21,857 bases of DNA, from positions 4,445-26,301 of the forward strand of contig DEBI01000040.1 of the NCBI GenBank assembly GCA_002348465.1, written 5' to 3'. Of this stretch, positions 14,120 through 21,857 are shown piece by piece. This stretch comes from Gemmatimonadales bacterium UBA2960 (lineage in GTDB: Bacteria; Gemmatimonadota; Gemmatimonadetes; Longimicrobiales; Gaopeijiaceae). A program made the translations under genes and the position numbers. How positions within the stretch are numbered: position 1 is the stretch's first letter; each line of letters begins with the position of its first letter. Below the pieces are notes generated by a model. The model had not been told where the DNA came from and did not search any database. It saw only the letters and a list, made by a program, of their open reading frames with translations.

Positions 14120-15586
14120 TTAGCGACACTCGTTTACGGTCGCACCGAATTCGAATTCGTGGACGGGTAGGCCGCTTGGAACCGTCTCCGGAACTAGATG
14201 ACGCAGGGCATCAGGGTGAGCTTCTGGGTCCGAGAGAGAGACGGCGACAAACTCAAGAAGGTCCGAGAACATATCCACCGTCAGACGTCCACGCGGTATT
14301 TGGGAAAGGTGATGAGCCATCGACTGCATAGGCTCGTCTGGACCTCGCTTTGCCCTAAGTCCAAATTCAAGATGCTCCCCTGTATATGTCGCCAGCGATT
14401 GTTGCATTTCGAGGTGGTGCCGGATTGAATTGTCCAGGCAAGAAAACGCGCCGTTGTGCATGAAAGATGGTTGGTAGGCCACATTTCGGAGCGGAGTTGA
14501 GCGGAATTTGTAACGGTCACCGGGGTCACCAGTAGTTCTTGCCAGACCAAAGTCCTCGTCACGTCCGGGCCCGTCGAATACCGCATTCGTTTCCGAGGGT
14601 GCAATCTGAGGGACACCAATCGCCCTTGGAGCGAAGTCACTGAACATCTGATTTGCGTAGCCCAAGGTGATGTGGCACTCGAAGCAGGCCGCCGGATCAC
14701 GAAAGAAAAGTAGGCCGCCCCGTTTCTCGGCGGGAGACATCGCTGCGGTGTCTCCACGTGCATACTGATCTAGGGGAGCATCTGCGCGGATCATAGTGAA
14801 CTCAAACTCAGCTATGGCCCTAGCTATGTGCTCATATTGTAACGCTGCTCCATCTGCGAGCTCCGTGAAGCTCGCTTCGAATCTTGTCCGGTATTCGCCG
14901 ATGCCATCAACTCGTCGAGCTATTTCGGCCCGGATGGCGTCGTTATCGCCCTCGAATTCAAAGCCCGCCATTTCCATTCTGTCGGAGATGGGCGTGAAGG
15001 CTTGAGCCATTAGAAGATGGTCTAGATGGGAAAGGCTGTTGCCCTCAGGTTCCGGCATTCGGAACCCCATAGAATTGTCGAAGCCATCAAGTGATTCGGC
15101 TGCGAAACGACCATCCCACATGAGGTTGGGATAAAAAGCCGCGTTAATGATTGTCGGTGCACGTCTGAGGTTGAATGGCCCGCTACGATTGGGTCCTACG
15201 ACACCATTGTTGTCGACACCGACGGATATAGACTTTGCGTCATTGAAGCTGGCGTTTGGGGCATGGCATCCAGCACAACTGTTGTCTTTAGTGATTGAAA
15301 GAATTGGATCGAAGAAAAGCAGGCGCCCTGTCTCTGCTAGCTCTGGGTCTATCGATCGACCAAGCATCTCAGTGAAGCGTTCCTCTATGCGGCCGTCTAC
15401 GCCCATCAGGGAGAGCTGCAACTGGAGTTCTTGATCAATTTTGAAACCTTCCGTTTCACCGGCGTCAGCGGACGTGGGCACGATTGACTGGTCGGAGCAG
15501 GCTGCTAGCCATGTGCCCATCGCTAACAGCATAGCGGTAAGCCAAGTCGTGTCGGCTGAGAACCGTTCGGTAGGCGTGCTTGGCAT
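14120..15586 (-). CDS. Dihaem cytochrome c peroxidase (MauG/CcpA family) lipoprotein
   Basis: This predicted envelope dihaem protein has 488 residues from the ATG at 15586. A hydrophobic segment ends in WLAAC, a lipobox with Cys30. The first haem motif is CAGCH (104-108) after DPILSITKDNS, and the second is CFECH (301-305) after GGLLFFRDPAA. RRAPTIINAAFYPNLMWDGR between them and YQPSFMHNGAF near the C-terminus, with a probable axial Met, are the usual landmarks. The family includes bacterial hydrogen-peroxide-reducing peroxidases and MauG-like enzymes; the exact role here is unknown. Upstream in-frame ATGs at 15628 and 15688 are possible starts, and no strong ribosome binding site decides between them. 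Confidence 0.87.
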   Translation of the reverse strand: MPSTPTERFSADTTWLTAMLLAMGTWLAACSDQSIVPTSADAGETEGFKIDQELQLQLSLMGVDGRIEERFTEMLGRSIDPELAETGRLLFFDPILSITKDNSCAGCHAPNASFNDAKSISVGVDNNGVVGPNRSGPFNLRRAPTIINAAFYPNLMWDGRFAAESLDGFDNSMGFRMPEPEGNSLSHLDHLLMAQAFTPISDRMEMAGFEFEGDNDAIRAEIARRVDGIGEYRTRFEASFTELADGAALQYEHIARAIAEFEFTMIRADAPLDQYARGDTAAMSPAEKRGGLLFFRDPAACFECHITLGYANQMFSDFAPRAIGVPQIAPSETNAVFDGPGRDEDFGLARTTGDPGDRYKFRSTPLRNVAYQPSFMHNGAFSCLDNSIRHHLEMQQSLATYTGEHLEFGLRAKRGPDEPMQSMAHHLSQIPRGRLTVDMFSDLLEFVAVSLSDPEAHPDALRHLVPETVPSGLPVHEFEFGATVNECR

Positions 15587-15756
15587 GCTGGGTAGGCGTT
15601 TCGATGGACCGAGGGACAAATTCTGCATCCTATGGACACTAGGTGCGGATGGGAGTCTGATCAAGCGATTTCTTGCGTGGTTAACCATGGCGCAGGACCC
15701 TGTTGCACGTACCTTGCCAACGCCCTCTATGACTATCCTTGAATTTGTGAGTAGTC
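15587..15756. other. Divergent intergenic region
   Basis: About 170 bases separate the peroxidase and GcvT-like starts, and some of this may be peroxidase N-terminus if an upstream ATG is used. It must hold the promoters of both. I found no convincing -10/-35 pair, operator repeat or riboswitch-like fold by eye. Confidence 0.4.
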
Positions 15757-16995
15757 ATGCCACTTACCACACCATTTCACTCCCGAATCCAAGCCTTGAA
15801 TGAGGCGGGGCTTTGGAAGCACTGGGCTGGTTATCTGGTTCCACCTCAGTATCAATATTCTCTTACAGCTGAGTACTACGCGATTCGTAATTCCGTATCG
15901 CTACTCGATACCTCGCCACTGTTCAAGTATCGCATTTCCGGTCCAGGCGCTGAGACATTCCTGAGGCGGGTGCTCGCTAGGGACATTGCCGGTTGCCCAC
16001 CGGGGAGGGCTCAGTACACGTGTTGGTGTGACGAAGAGGGATTCGTACTCCAAGACGGGGTTGTTCTGCAGGTCAGGGAGGGGGTCTACTGGCTTACAGC
16101 TGCTGAGCCGACGTTGCGCTACTTTCGTGTTGTAGCCAGACAGATTGGAGCGGAAGTCGAGATCGAAGAGGTTTCCAAATCATATGGCATACTCGCCCTC
16201 CAGGGCCCACGTGCTCATGAAGTCATTCGCCAACTAACTGATGCGGCTACATGCTTAAAGTATTTCGGGGCAACCGATGCGGAGATAGTGGGCAAGCCTG
16301 TCATGATCACGAGGACCGGCTATACCGGAGACTTGGGATATGAACTCTGGGTAGAGTCAGGGGACGCGTGCTCAGTATGGGATGCACTGATGGAAGCTGG
16401 AAGTGCACATAACATCACCCCGATAGGGACCACGGCGCTGAAAATGGCGCGTGTTGAAGCCGGCCTCTTGTTAATGGGGACGGATTTTCATTCCTCGCGG
16501 TTCGCTTGGGTGGATGCCCAGAGGGAGACACCTGCTGAACTAGGCTGGTCTTGGATGTTTAAAGGGCTTAGTCAGGATGATCGTCCCTTCATTGGTCGCT
16601 CAGCCATTGAACTAGAGATAGACCAGCGTGCCAGCCGTTGGACGACGGTTGGCTTGGCGGTCGACTGGCATGATTACGAGCGGGTCTATACGGAGGCCGG
16701 CGTGGTGCCTCCGCGACACGAGATCTACTCCGAGTCTACGATGAGCGTGTATCGTCGCAGTGGGGTGGATTGGGACTATGTTGGTTACGCGAGCAGTTTC
16801 ACTTCCTCGTCGCTTCTGAGGACTCCATTAGCAATTGCGAAACTCCCATTGGATGTTGCAGGGCCGGGATCCGAGGTTGACCTAGAAGTCAACGTGATTA
16901 GGCGTCCCCAAAACGTGTTGGCTCAGGTTAAACAAATGCCTTTCTTCAACCCCGCCCGGAAGTCAGCGGATATGGGGAAGGAGAGGTCGGGTTGA
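15757..16995 (+). CDS. GcvT-like aminomethyltransferase / demethylase
   Basis: This 412-residue protein belongs to the glycine-cleavage T-protein superfamily, which moves one-carbon groups from an amine (or from DMSP in DmdA) to tetrahydrofolate. Landmarks are LLDTSPLFKYRISGPGAETF, DEEGFVLQDGVV with Asp100 aligned to the catalytic Asp of T-protein, TGYTGDLGYELWV (187-199) and GTTALKMARVEAGLLLMGTDF, which has the folate-binding Arg-Val-Glu. A C-terminal barrel-like domain follows. No other glycine-cleavage gene (gcvH or gcvP) is near, so it is probably not the housekeeping T-protein. The GTG/TTG-rich upstream stretch gives a poor ribosome binding site. The gene overlaps the FAD oxidoreductase start by four bases, so the two work in one pathway. 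Confidence 0.87.
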   Translation: MPLTTPFHSRIQALNEAGLWKHWAGYLVPPQYQYSLTAEYYAIRNSVSLLDTSPLFKYRISGPGAETFLRRVLARDIAGCPPGRAQYTCWCDEEGFVLQDGVVLQVREGVYWLTAAEPTLRYFRVVARQIGAEVEIEEVSKSYGILALQGPRAHEVIRQLTDAATCLKYFGATDAEIVGKPVMITRTGYTGDLGYELWVESGDACSVWDALMEAGSAHNITPIGTTALKMARVEAGLLLMGTDFHSSRFAWVDAQRETPAELGWSWMFKGLSQDDRPFIGRSAIELEIDQRASRWTTVGLAVDWHDYERVYTEAGVVPPRHEIYSESTMSVYRRSGVDWDYVGYASSFTSSSLLRTPLAIAKLPLDVAGPGSEVDLEVNVIRRPQNVLAQVKQMPFFNPARKSADMGKERSG

Positions 16996-18608
16996 GCAGT
17001 AACGAGAAGTATGACGCGATCGTAGTCGGAGCAGGGCACAATGGGCTTGTCCACGCCTGCTACTTGGCAAAGGCGGGACTCAATACGCTGCTGCTCGAGC
17101 GGCGGGGTCTAGTGGGAGGTGCCGCCATTACGGAGGAGGTTATCCCAGGTTTCAAGTTCACGACATTCTCTTACGCGATGAGTCTGGTGAGACCCGAGAT
17201 TGTGCATGACCTAGATCTAGTGCGACACGGTATGATGGTTCTCCCCATGGTCAAAACCTTCCAGCCGGGACTGAATGGGGAATACTTGCTCCTCGGGTCT
17301 GACGCCGATGCGAACTATCATGAGATCGCTCGACACTCTTCAGCCGATGCTGAGGCTGCGCGAGATCTAGATCACATCATAGCTCGGCTAGTCAGGGCCC
17401 TGAAGCCGTGGGTAGATCGGATTCCACCAAACAGCTTGAGCGAGGACCCTGCGGACATCGCAGAGATGGGCGAATTACGAGGATGGTTTGAGGAGTTAGA
17501 TGAAGATCTGCGAGCAATGTTGGAAGCGTTTCGGACGAAGAGTGCGGCTGAAATCCTTGATGAGTATTTCGAGAATGATCTCGTCAAATCGCTCTATGTC
17601 TCGAGTGGCATCATCGGAAGCCGGTGTAGCGTGCGAGATCGGGAGTCGGGTCTTGTGTGGCTCTTTCATAAATTGGGTGAATACGACGGGGAACCCGGGC
17701 GCTGGGGATTTCACAAGGGTGGGAATGGGGGCTTCACGCAGGTTCTGGCGAGGGCTTTTGAAGGCTCCGGGGGTAAGGTTCGTTTGAATGCCAGGGTCTC
17801 TGAGCTTCTGTATGAGAATGGTAGAGCCCATGGTGTTAAGCTAGAAGACGGAACCTTGCTTGAATCCGATCTCGTGGTGAGTGCCCTGGACCCACGGCAG
17901 ACCTTTCTTGGCTTAGTCGATCCGAGAGACTTGCCGGACGATCTTGTAGGGCGCATTCAGGATTTCAAGTTCCAAGGCACTGCGGCTAAGGTGAATTTCG
18001 CACTCAAGGATGTCCCAAGCTTTCCCGGGCTCGAAGGGAGGGAAGATATCTTCATGGGATTCACAAACCTTGGCCCCTCGATCGATTACTACATGGATGC
18101 TTGGGCCGACTGTGAGGCCGGTCGCATCAGTAGGCGCCCGTTTTTGGACTGCTGTATCCAGTCGACTCTGGATCCTGACATGGCGCCGCCCGGAAAGCAC
18201 ATAATGTCCTGTTTTGTTATGTATGCTCCGTACCATTTAGCCGAGGGCGACTGGGATTCAGAGAGGGACCGTCTTGGAGACACGGTTCAGGAGACGATCG
18301 AAGAATTCTTCCCCGGGTTCGGTGAACTGATTCTTCACCGGGAGATTGTCACTCCTCTGGATATTGAGAATCTGATCGGACTAAGTGAAGGGAATATCTT
18401 CGCAGGTGAGCTCTTCGAAGATCAACTCTTTTTGAATAGACCCGCACCGGGCTGGAACCAGTATAGGACACCCATAGAAGGCTACTACCAGTGCGGTTCC
18501 GGCACGCACCCGGGCGGGTGTGTGACTGGTGGACCAGGTTGGCTCGCAGCGCGACAGGTTCTCAATGATCGGGGTGAGAGGCCGTCGTCTCAATCAGAAA
18601 AAGTGTGA
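16992..18608 (+). CDS. FAD-dependent oxidoreductase, PYROXD2/phytoene-desaturase-like
   Basis: This 538-residue flavoprotein has an N-terminal dinucleotide-binding fold: VVGAGHNGLVHACYLAKAG (11-29), acidic Glu36 at the end of the second strand, and GGAA (42-45). The C-terminus has CGSGTHPGGCVTGGPGW (501-517), the FAD-contacting motif of the phytoene-desaturase-like family that includes mitochondrial PYROXD2. Most bacterial members have unknown substrates. The TTG start overlaps the GcvT-like gene, and its stop overlaps the GTG of the Rieske gene. No carotenoid genes are present, so a carotenoid substrate is unlikely; an oxidised methylated compound is more plausible from context. Confidence 0.85.
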   Translation: MSSNEKYDAIVVGAGHNGLVHACYLAKAGLNTLLLERRGLVGGAAITEEVIPGFKFTTFSYAMSLVRPEIVHDLDLVRHGMMVLPMVKTFQPGLNGEYLLLGSDADANYHEIARHSSADAEAARDLDHIIARLVRALKPWVDRIPPNSLSEDPADIAEMGELRGWFEELDEDLRAMLEAFRTKSAAEILDEYFENDLVKSLYVSSGIIGSRCSVRDRESGLVWLFHKLGEYDGEPGRWGFHKGGNGGFTQVLARAFEGSGGKVRLNARVSELLYENGRAHGVKLEDGTLLESDLVVSALDPRQTFLGLVDPRDLPDDLVGRIQDFKFQGTAAKVNFALKDVPSFPGLEGREDIFMGFTNLGPSIDYYMDAWADCEAGRISRRPFLDCCIQSTLDPDMAPPGKHIMSCFVMYAPYHLAEGDWDSERDRLGDTVQETIEEFFPGFGELILHREIVTPLDIENLIGLSEGNIFAGELFEDQLFLNRPAPGWNQYRTPIEGYYQCGSGTHPGGCVTGGPGWLAARQVLNDRGERPSSQSEKV

Positions 18609-19657
18609 GTGCCAGGACGCTCCCTTATTCTTGGTATGTCGACTCTCATATCTATGATCGAGAGCAGGCTAGAGTGTTTGGTAGGTACTGGCAGTACGCA
18701 GGCCATACGGGTCAGTTGCCGATTGAAGGTGGGGTCAATGCCCTCGCTCCAACTCGGGTCGGTAATGTGCCGATACTACTCGTTCGCACTGATTCGGGTG
18801 AGCTGAGGGGTTTTCTTAACACTTGCCGACATCGCGGTTCCGAATTGATCTCAGCTGAGATGTGTCGCTCGACTATACAGTGCCCGTATCACGCATGGAC
18901 GTACGATCTTGATGGACGCTTACTGAGTGCTCCCCGATCAGATAGCGAAGATGATTTCGACCACGATTCGCTAGGCTTGATACCAGTAGCCGTGGACTGT
19001 TGGGGTCCGTTTATATTCGCGAATCTGGATCCAGGCGGTACTCCGCTGGAGGAAGCCCTCGGGATGCTGCCGGAGTGGGTTGCGTCTGCGGGCGTGAACG
19101 TGAACGAGCTTTACTTTCATTCTAGGGCTGAGAGTTCTTACGCAGCTAACTGGAAAATTTGCAGTGAAAACTACTTAGAGTGTTATCACTGCCAGGTAGC
19201 TCACCCCGGTGTAGTGGACGTCATTGACACTTCGGAGGAATCGTATCGGCTGGAGTCGAGAGGACTGTGTTCTGCGCAGTTCGGGCCGGTTCGGGAGGGA
19301 TGGAAGGGTCCATTCGATCCTACCGGACCCGTCGGGTACGGGCAGTTCCATTTCATGTATCCAAACCTCACTCTAAATATTTCACCGGGCTTTCCGAACA
19401 TCTCAATCGGGCCTGTTCTGCCGGATGCCCCAGATCGCTCGAGTCGCTATCTGGATTACTTCTTTGGGCCTGAGGCAGATCCTGGATGGATCGAAGACAT
19501 GTTGGCTTGGGATGACCAAATTGGCATGGAAGATGGGATTCTAGTCGAGGGCGTACAGCGTGGTGTTCAGGCCGGTGCTCTGGACGACGGAGTTCTCTTG
19601 GCTGCTGAGCAGCTGATCGTACACTTCGATGAGTTGCTGAGAGGCGATCTAGCCTGA
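18605..19657 (+). CDS. Rieske non-haem iron oxygenase alpha subunit (demethylase type)
   Basis: This 350-residue oxygenase has a Rieske [2Fe-2S] centre from CRHRG (Cys74, His76) and CPYHAW (Cys93, His96). The mononuclear iron site comes from NYLECYHC (Glu192 as probable electron-transfer bridge, His195), His200 and Asp310 in QIGMEDG. A glutamate at the bridge position is known from carnitine and related quaternary-amine oxygenases, and choline- or betaine-type enzymes share NYLECYHC. It therefore may demethylate a methylated amine, but the substrate is inferred. No ferredoxin or reductase gene is adjacent, so electrons must come from elsewhere. The GTG start overlaps the upstream stop (GTGA). 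Confidence 0.88.
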   Translation: MSARTLPYSWYVDSHIYDREQARVFGRYWQYAGHTGQLPIEGGVNALAPTRVGNVPILLVRTDSGELRGFLNTCRHRGSELISAEMCRSTIQCPYHAWTYDLDGRLLSAPRSDSEDDFDHDSLGLIPVAVDCWGPFIFANLDPGGTPLEEALGMLPEWVASAGVNVNELYFHSRAESSYAANWKICSENYLECYHCQVAHPGVVDVIDTSEESYRLESRGLCSAQFGPVREGWKGPFDPTGPVGYGQFHFMYPNLTLNISPGFPNISIGPVLPDAPDRSSRYLDYFFGPEADPGWIEDMLAWDDQIGMEDGILVEGVQRGVQAGALDDGVLLAAEQLIVHFDELLRGDLA

Positions 19658-19758
19658 GAGGCGATACTTGCCTTAATCGTCCCGGCTGCTGACCTCGGTT
19701 TCTTCACTGTTGGACGTTTAGGATTTAATGTGCCTTTGTATGTCAGATGTGACGGGCT

Positions 19759-21834
19759 CTAACGGTCGCTGGTCACCCTAGGGCGGACTGGTTTCAAGTA
19801 AGTCTCCCACCAGCGCAGCTCGTTCATCATCCTGTGCACATTATTCCAATGCCCACGGATACCGTGAGCTTGGCCTTCATAGATGAGAAGTTCCGCCGGG
19901 ACACCCTGCTTCTTGAGCGACGTATACAACTGAATCGCGCCTTCCAGAGGAACTCTATAGTCGACCTCCCCATGGACAAAAAGTGTAGCCGCCTGCACAC
20001 CACCGGAATTAAGGTATGCGGACTGTCGGATCATGATGTCGCGGGCCTCTGGCTCCCATGGACGACCCATGAACTCAAGTTCCTTAGTTCGCGCTACATC
20101 AGAATGTGCGTAGTTACTCGTCCAGTTTGACGCCCCGGCTCCGCTCACAGCTGCTCGGAATCGATCGGGATATCTCGTAATAAGCCAATTGGTAAGGATG
20201 CCACCATACGAATGGCCCGTTGAGCCAACACGAGCGGAATCTATCGGATACCGCTCAATTAGATGGTCGACCCCGGCGAGTGCATCTTCGCCGTCTTTGG
20301 TTCCCCATGCACCCCACGTACCCCACTTGAAGTCATCTCCGTAACCTGTTGAGCTACGGAAGTTTGGAAGGAATACGAAATAGCCTTTAGCCGCGAAAAA
20401 TTGATTCTTGAAATTGAAGCCGTATCCGGACGCCGAATGGGGCCCCCCGTGGTTGACTACGATTAGAGGATATTCGGTACTTGAGTCTTCATCGTAGCCG
20501 TATGGGTAAAGCAGAAAGCCCTCAATTGCTGTTCCGTCGTAACTCTCGTAAAGGATCCGTTCCCAGCCGCTCGTGGACACCTTGGCGAGGAAGTCGGCAT
20601 GTACTGTGGTTAACTGGCGCTCGTCACTTCCATCGATATTTGCGCTCCAGATCTCAGAGGGTTCATCGAATTGCCCAACGGTGTACGCTATTCGCTCGAA
20701 GTCCATATCGATGCTTAGTCCACGGATCCTTCGAAGCCCAGTCGTAATTTGTTCAACTGCGCCGTCCTCGGGTGAGACGCGGAAGAGGTGCGTGGCACCA
20801 CCAATTCCTGTTGTGAAGTACATGTGATTGCTCTCCGGCTCCCACTGCGGCGTTCCTGCGTCCAAGTCGAAGTCAGCGGTTAGGTTCACCGGATTTCCAC
20901 CTGCAGTTGGAATTACATATAGGTCTCTTGGGCCTCCGTGTTCGAGCTTTCTTTCGATTATGTAATCAGTACCGAATGATCTAACGTATGAGATCCAGTT
21001 GCCATCGGGTGAGAACTGCACACCGGAGTATGTGAAGCCATCATCGGTCAGGCGTGTGAGTTCTCCGGATAGATCCACTGTGAACATGTCTGAGCGGGCG
21101 TAAAGCAATTCACTGAAGGCATTCGGGTCCGCAGTAAAGAGGATTGTGCGGCCATCCGGACTCCACGAGACATTGTCGGGCCGGAGCCCAAGGTCAGTGA
21201 GTTGTATCGGCTCAGCCGAGCTGTCTTCTCGTTCCAGGAAGATCTCCGTTGTATTTGCTGCGCTGCGATTTGGGATAGGAAATTCTTGGCCGTCTCGGAC
21301 GAACGGATACCAGTCGAATTGCACACCTTTGAACCGATCAGTATGCCTTTGCTCGAAATCGCTCAGATCAGGGGTTGGCTGGGCAGGACGAGCGATTTCG
21401 CGGACCACGGCGCGCCACTGCCCGTCTGGGCTAAGGACGCCATGCTCTTCTTTTTCCGGGTCGAGGATAGGGCTGGCGGTGAGCCGGTTCTGGTTGATTA
21501 GCCACCGAGTACCCTCTGCATCTTGAACTCTGAGCCTGTTTCCGACCCAGGTCGGGGACGATACGTGCTGGCCGGCTATCTCAACGAGTTCCGGTGATCC
21601 TGATCCGCTCGACCGAACAACCCAGGTGGTGACCTCGGTCGAGTTATCGCGCTCGACCCGGCTCGAAACTGTGTAGGCGATCCATTGGCCATTAGGGGAG
21701 ATCGATGGGGAGCTGACCGATTTCAATGCATAGTAATCTTCAAGCTGAAGCGGACGTTCCGTCTGAGCCAGAGCTTGCTCGGCTAGGATCGCAAGTATGA
21801 TTGGGGCGATTACCAAGAAAATTAAACGACGCAT
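19759..21834 (-). CDS. Secreted S9 family (prolyl oligopeptidase-type) peptidase
   Basis: This 691-residue protein begins with a signal peptide (MRRLIFLVIAPIILAILAEQ, predicted cleavage after QALAQ). Next comes a beta-propeller with repeated SPDG-type motifs (SPNGQWIAYT, SPDGRTILFT, SPDGNWISYV), which restricts access to the active site. The C-terminal alpha/beta hydrolase domain has GHSYGG (Ser542), HGEVDYRVP (Asp625) and GQAHGI (His657). It resembles dipeptidyl- and acylaminoacyl-peptidases of the S9 family that process short peptides in the periplasm. The ATG at 21834 is preceded by AAAGGG (21838-21843 on the minus strand). It is convergent with the Rieske gene, and the 100 bases between them show no clear terminator. 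Confidence 0.93.
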   Translation of the reverse strand: MRRLIFLVIAPIILAILAEQALAQTERPLQLEDYYALKSVSSPSISPNGQWIAYTVSSRVERDNSTEVTTWVVRSSGSGSPELVEIAGQHVSSPTWVGNRLRVQDAEGTRWLINQNRLTASPILDPEKEEHGVLSPDGQWRAVVREIARPAQPTPDLSDFEQRHTDRFKGVQFDWYPFVRDGQEFPIPNRSAANTTEIFLEREDSSAEPIQLTDLGLRPDNVSWSPDGRTILFTADPNAFSELLYARSDMFTVDLSGELTRLTDDGFTYSGVQFSPDGNWISYVRSFGTDYIIERKLEHGGPRDLYVIPTAGGNPVNLTADFDLDAGTPQWEPESNHMYFTTGIGGATHLFRVSPEDGAVEQITTGLRRIRGLSIDMDFERIAYTVGQFDEPSEIWSANIDGSDERQLTTVHADFLAKVSTSGWERILYESYDGTAIEGFLLYPYGYDEDSSTEYPLIVVNHGGPHSASGYGFNFKNQFFAAKGYFVFLPNFRSSTGYGDDFKWGTWGAWGTKDGEDALAGVDHLIERYPIDSARVGSTGHSYGGILTNWLITRYPDRFRAAVSGAGASNWTSNYAHSDVARTKELEFMGRPWEPEARDIMIRQSAYLNSGGVQAATLFVHGEVDYRVPLEGAIQLYTSLKKQGVPAELLIYEGQAHGIRGHWNNVHRMMNELRWWETYLKPVRPRVTSDR

Positions 21835-21857
21835 GAGACCCTTTTGGTTGACCTGAA

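Noticed and set aside
15757..16995. Housekeeping glycine cleavage T-protein (gcvT)
   Set aside because: No gcvH or gcvP adjacent; the gene is coupled to an oxidoreductase and a Rieske oxygenase, and the sequence is diverged.
16992..18608. Carotenoid (phytoene) desaturase
   Set aside because: The fold family matches, but no crtB, crtE or other carotenoid genes are nearby and the genes around it are of demethylation type.

Overview
This window looks like a chromosomal segment of a Gram-negative, LPS-bearing, aerobic bacterium with a base composition a little above 50% GC. The evidence is an LpxH-type lipid A enzyme, two envelope lipoproteins (LolB-like and LptE-like), a heptose adenylyltransferase, a secreted S9 peptidase and a lipoprotein-type dihaem peroxidase. 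This combination, with a DUF5683 protein, would suit a Gemmatimonadota-like or related lineage. That placement is an impression from gene content, not a tested result. I saw no phage, insertion sequence, CRISPR array or rRNA.

Layout. A selenocysteine tRNA (92-188, with encoded CCA) opens the window. On the minus strand lies a two-gene unit, LpxH-like then DUF5683 (1654 to 249). Divergently on the plus strand are two overlapping envelope lipoprotein genes, LolB-like and LptE-like (1704-3010). From 3083 to 14023 all genes are on the plus strand and closely packed. First comes a ten-gene Mrp/Mbh-type cation/proton antiporter operon in the order E, F, G, DUF4040 (the C-terminal half of MrpA), B, C, then three NuoL/M/N-type channel subunits with a small unknown membrane protein between the second and third. 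A short housekeeping run follows: a diverged hydroxymethylbilane-synthase-like gene, heptose adenylyltransferase (RfaE2), RNase PH, RdgB/HAM1 and a DUF971 protein. A hairpin at 14083-14106 separates these from a minus-strand MauG/CcpA-type dihaem peroxidase. Divergent from it is a tightly overlapping cassette of a GcvT-like aminomethyltransferase, a PYROXD2/phytoene-desaturase-like FAD oxidoreductase and a Rieske non-haem iron oxygenase, probably an oxidative demethylation pathway. A minus-strand secreted S9 prolyl-oligopeptidase-type peptidase closes the window.

How the parts work together. The antiporter operon carries every Mrp family, but MrpA is split: its C-terminal half is a separate early gene and a NuoL-like subunit stands in for its N-terminal half. 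A third channel subunit and an uncharacterised two-helix protein are added, giving three candidate proton pathways and no hydrogenase genes. The GcvT/FAD/Rieske cassette looks like an N- or S-demethylation module that captures C1 units on tetrahydrofolate. The most unusual single gene is the hydroxymethylbilane-synthase-like one, which keeps the cofactor-type cysteine and the Pro-Gly-Gln-Gly-Ala region but has lost the catalytic Lys-Asp motif and most substrate-binding arginines.
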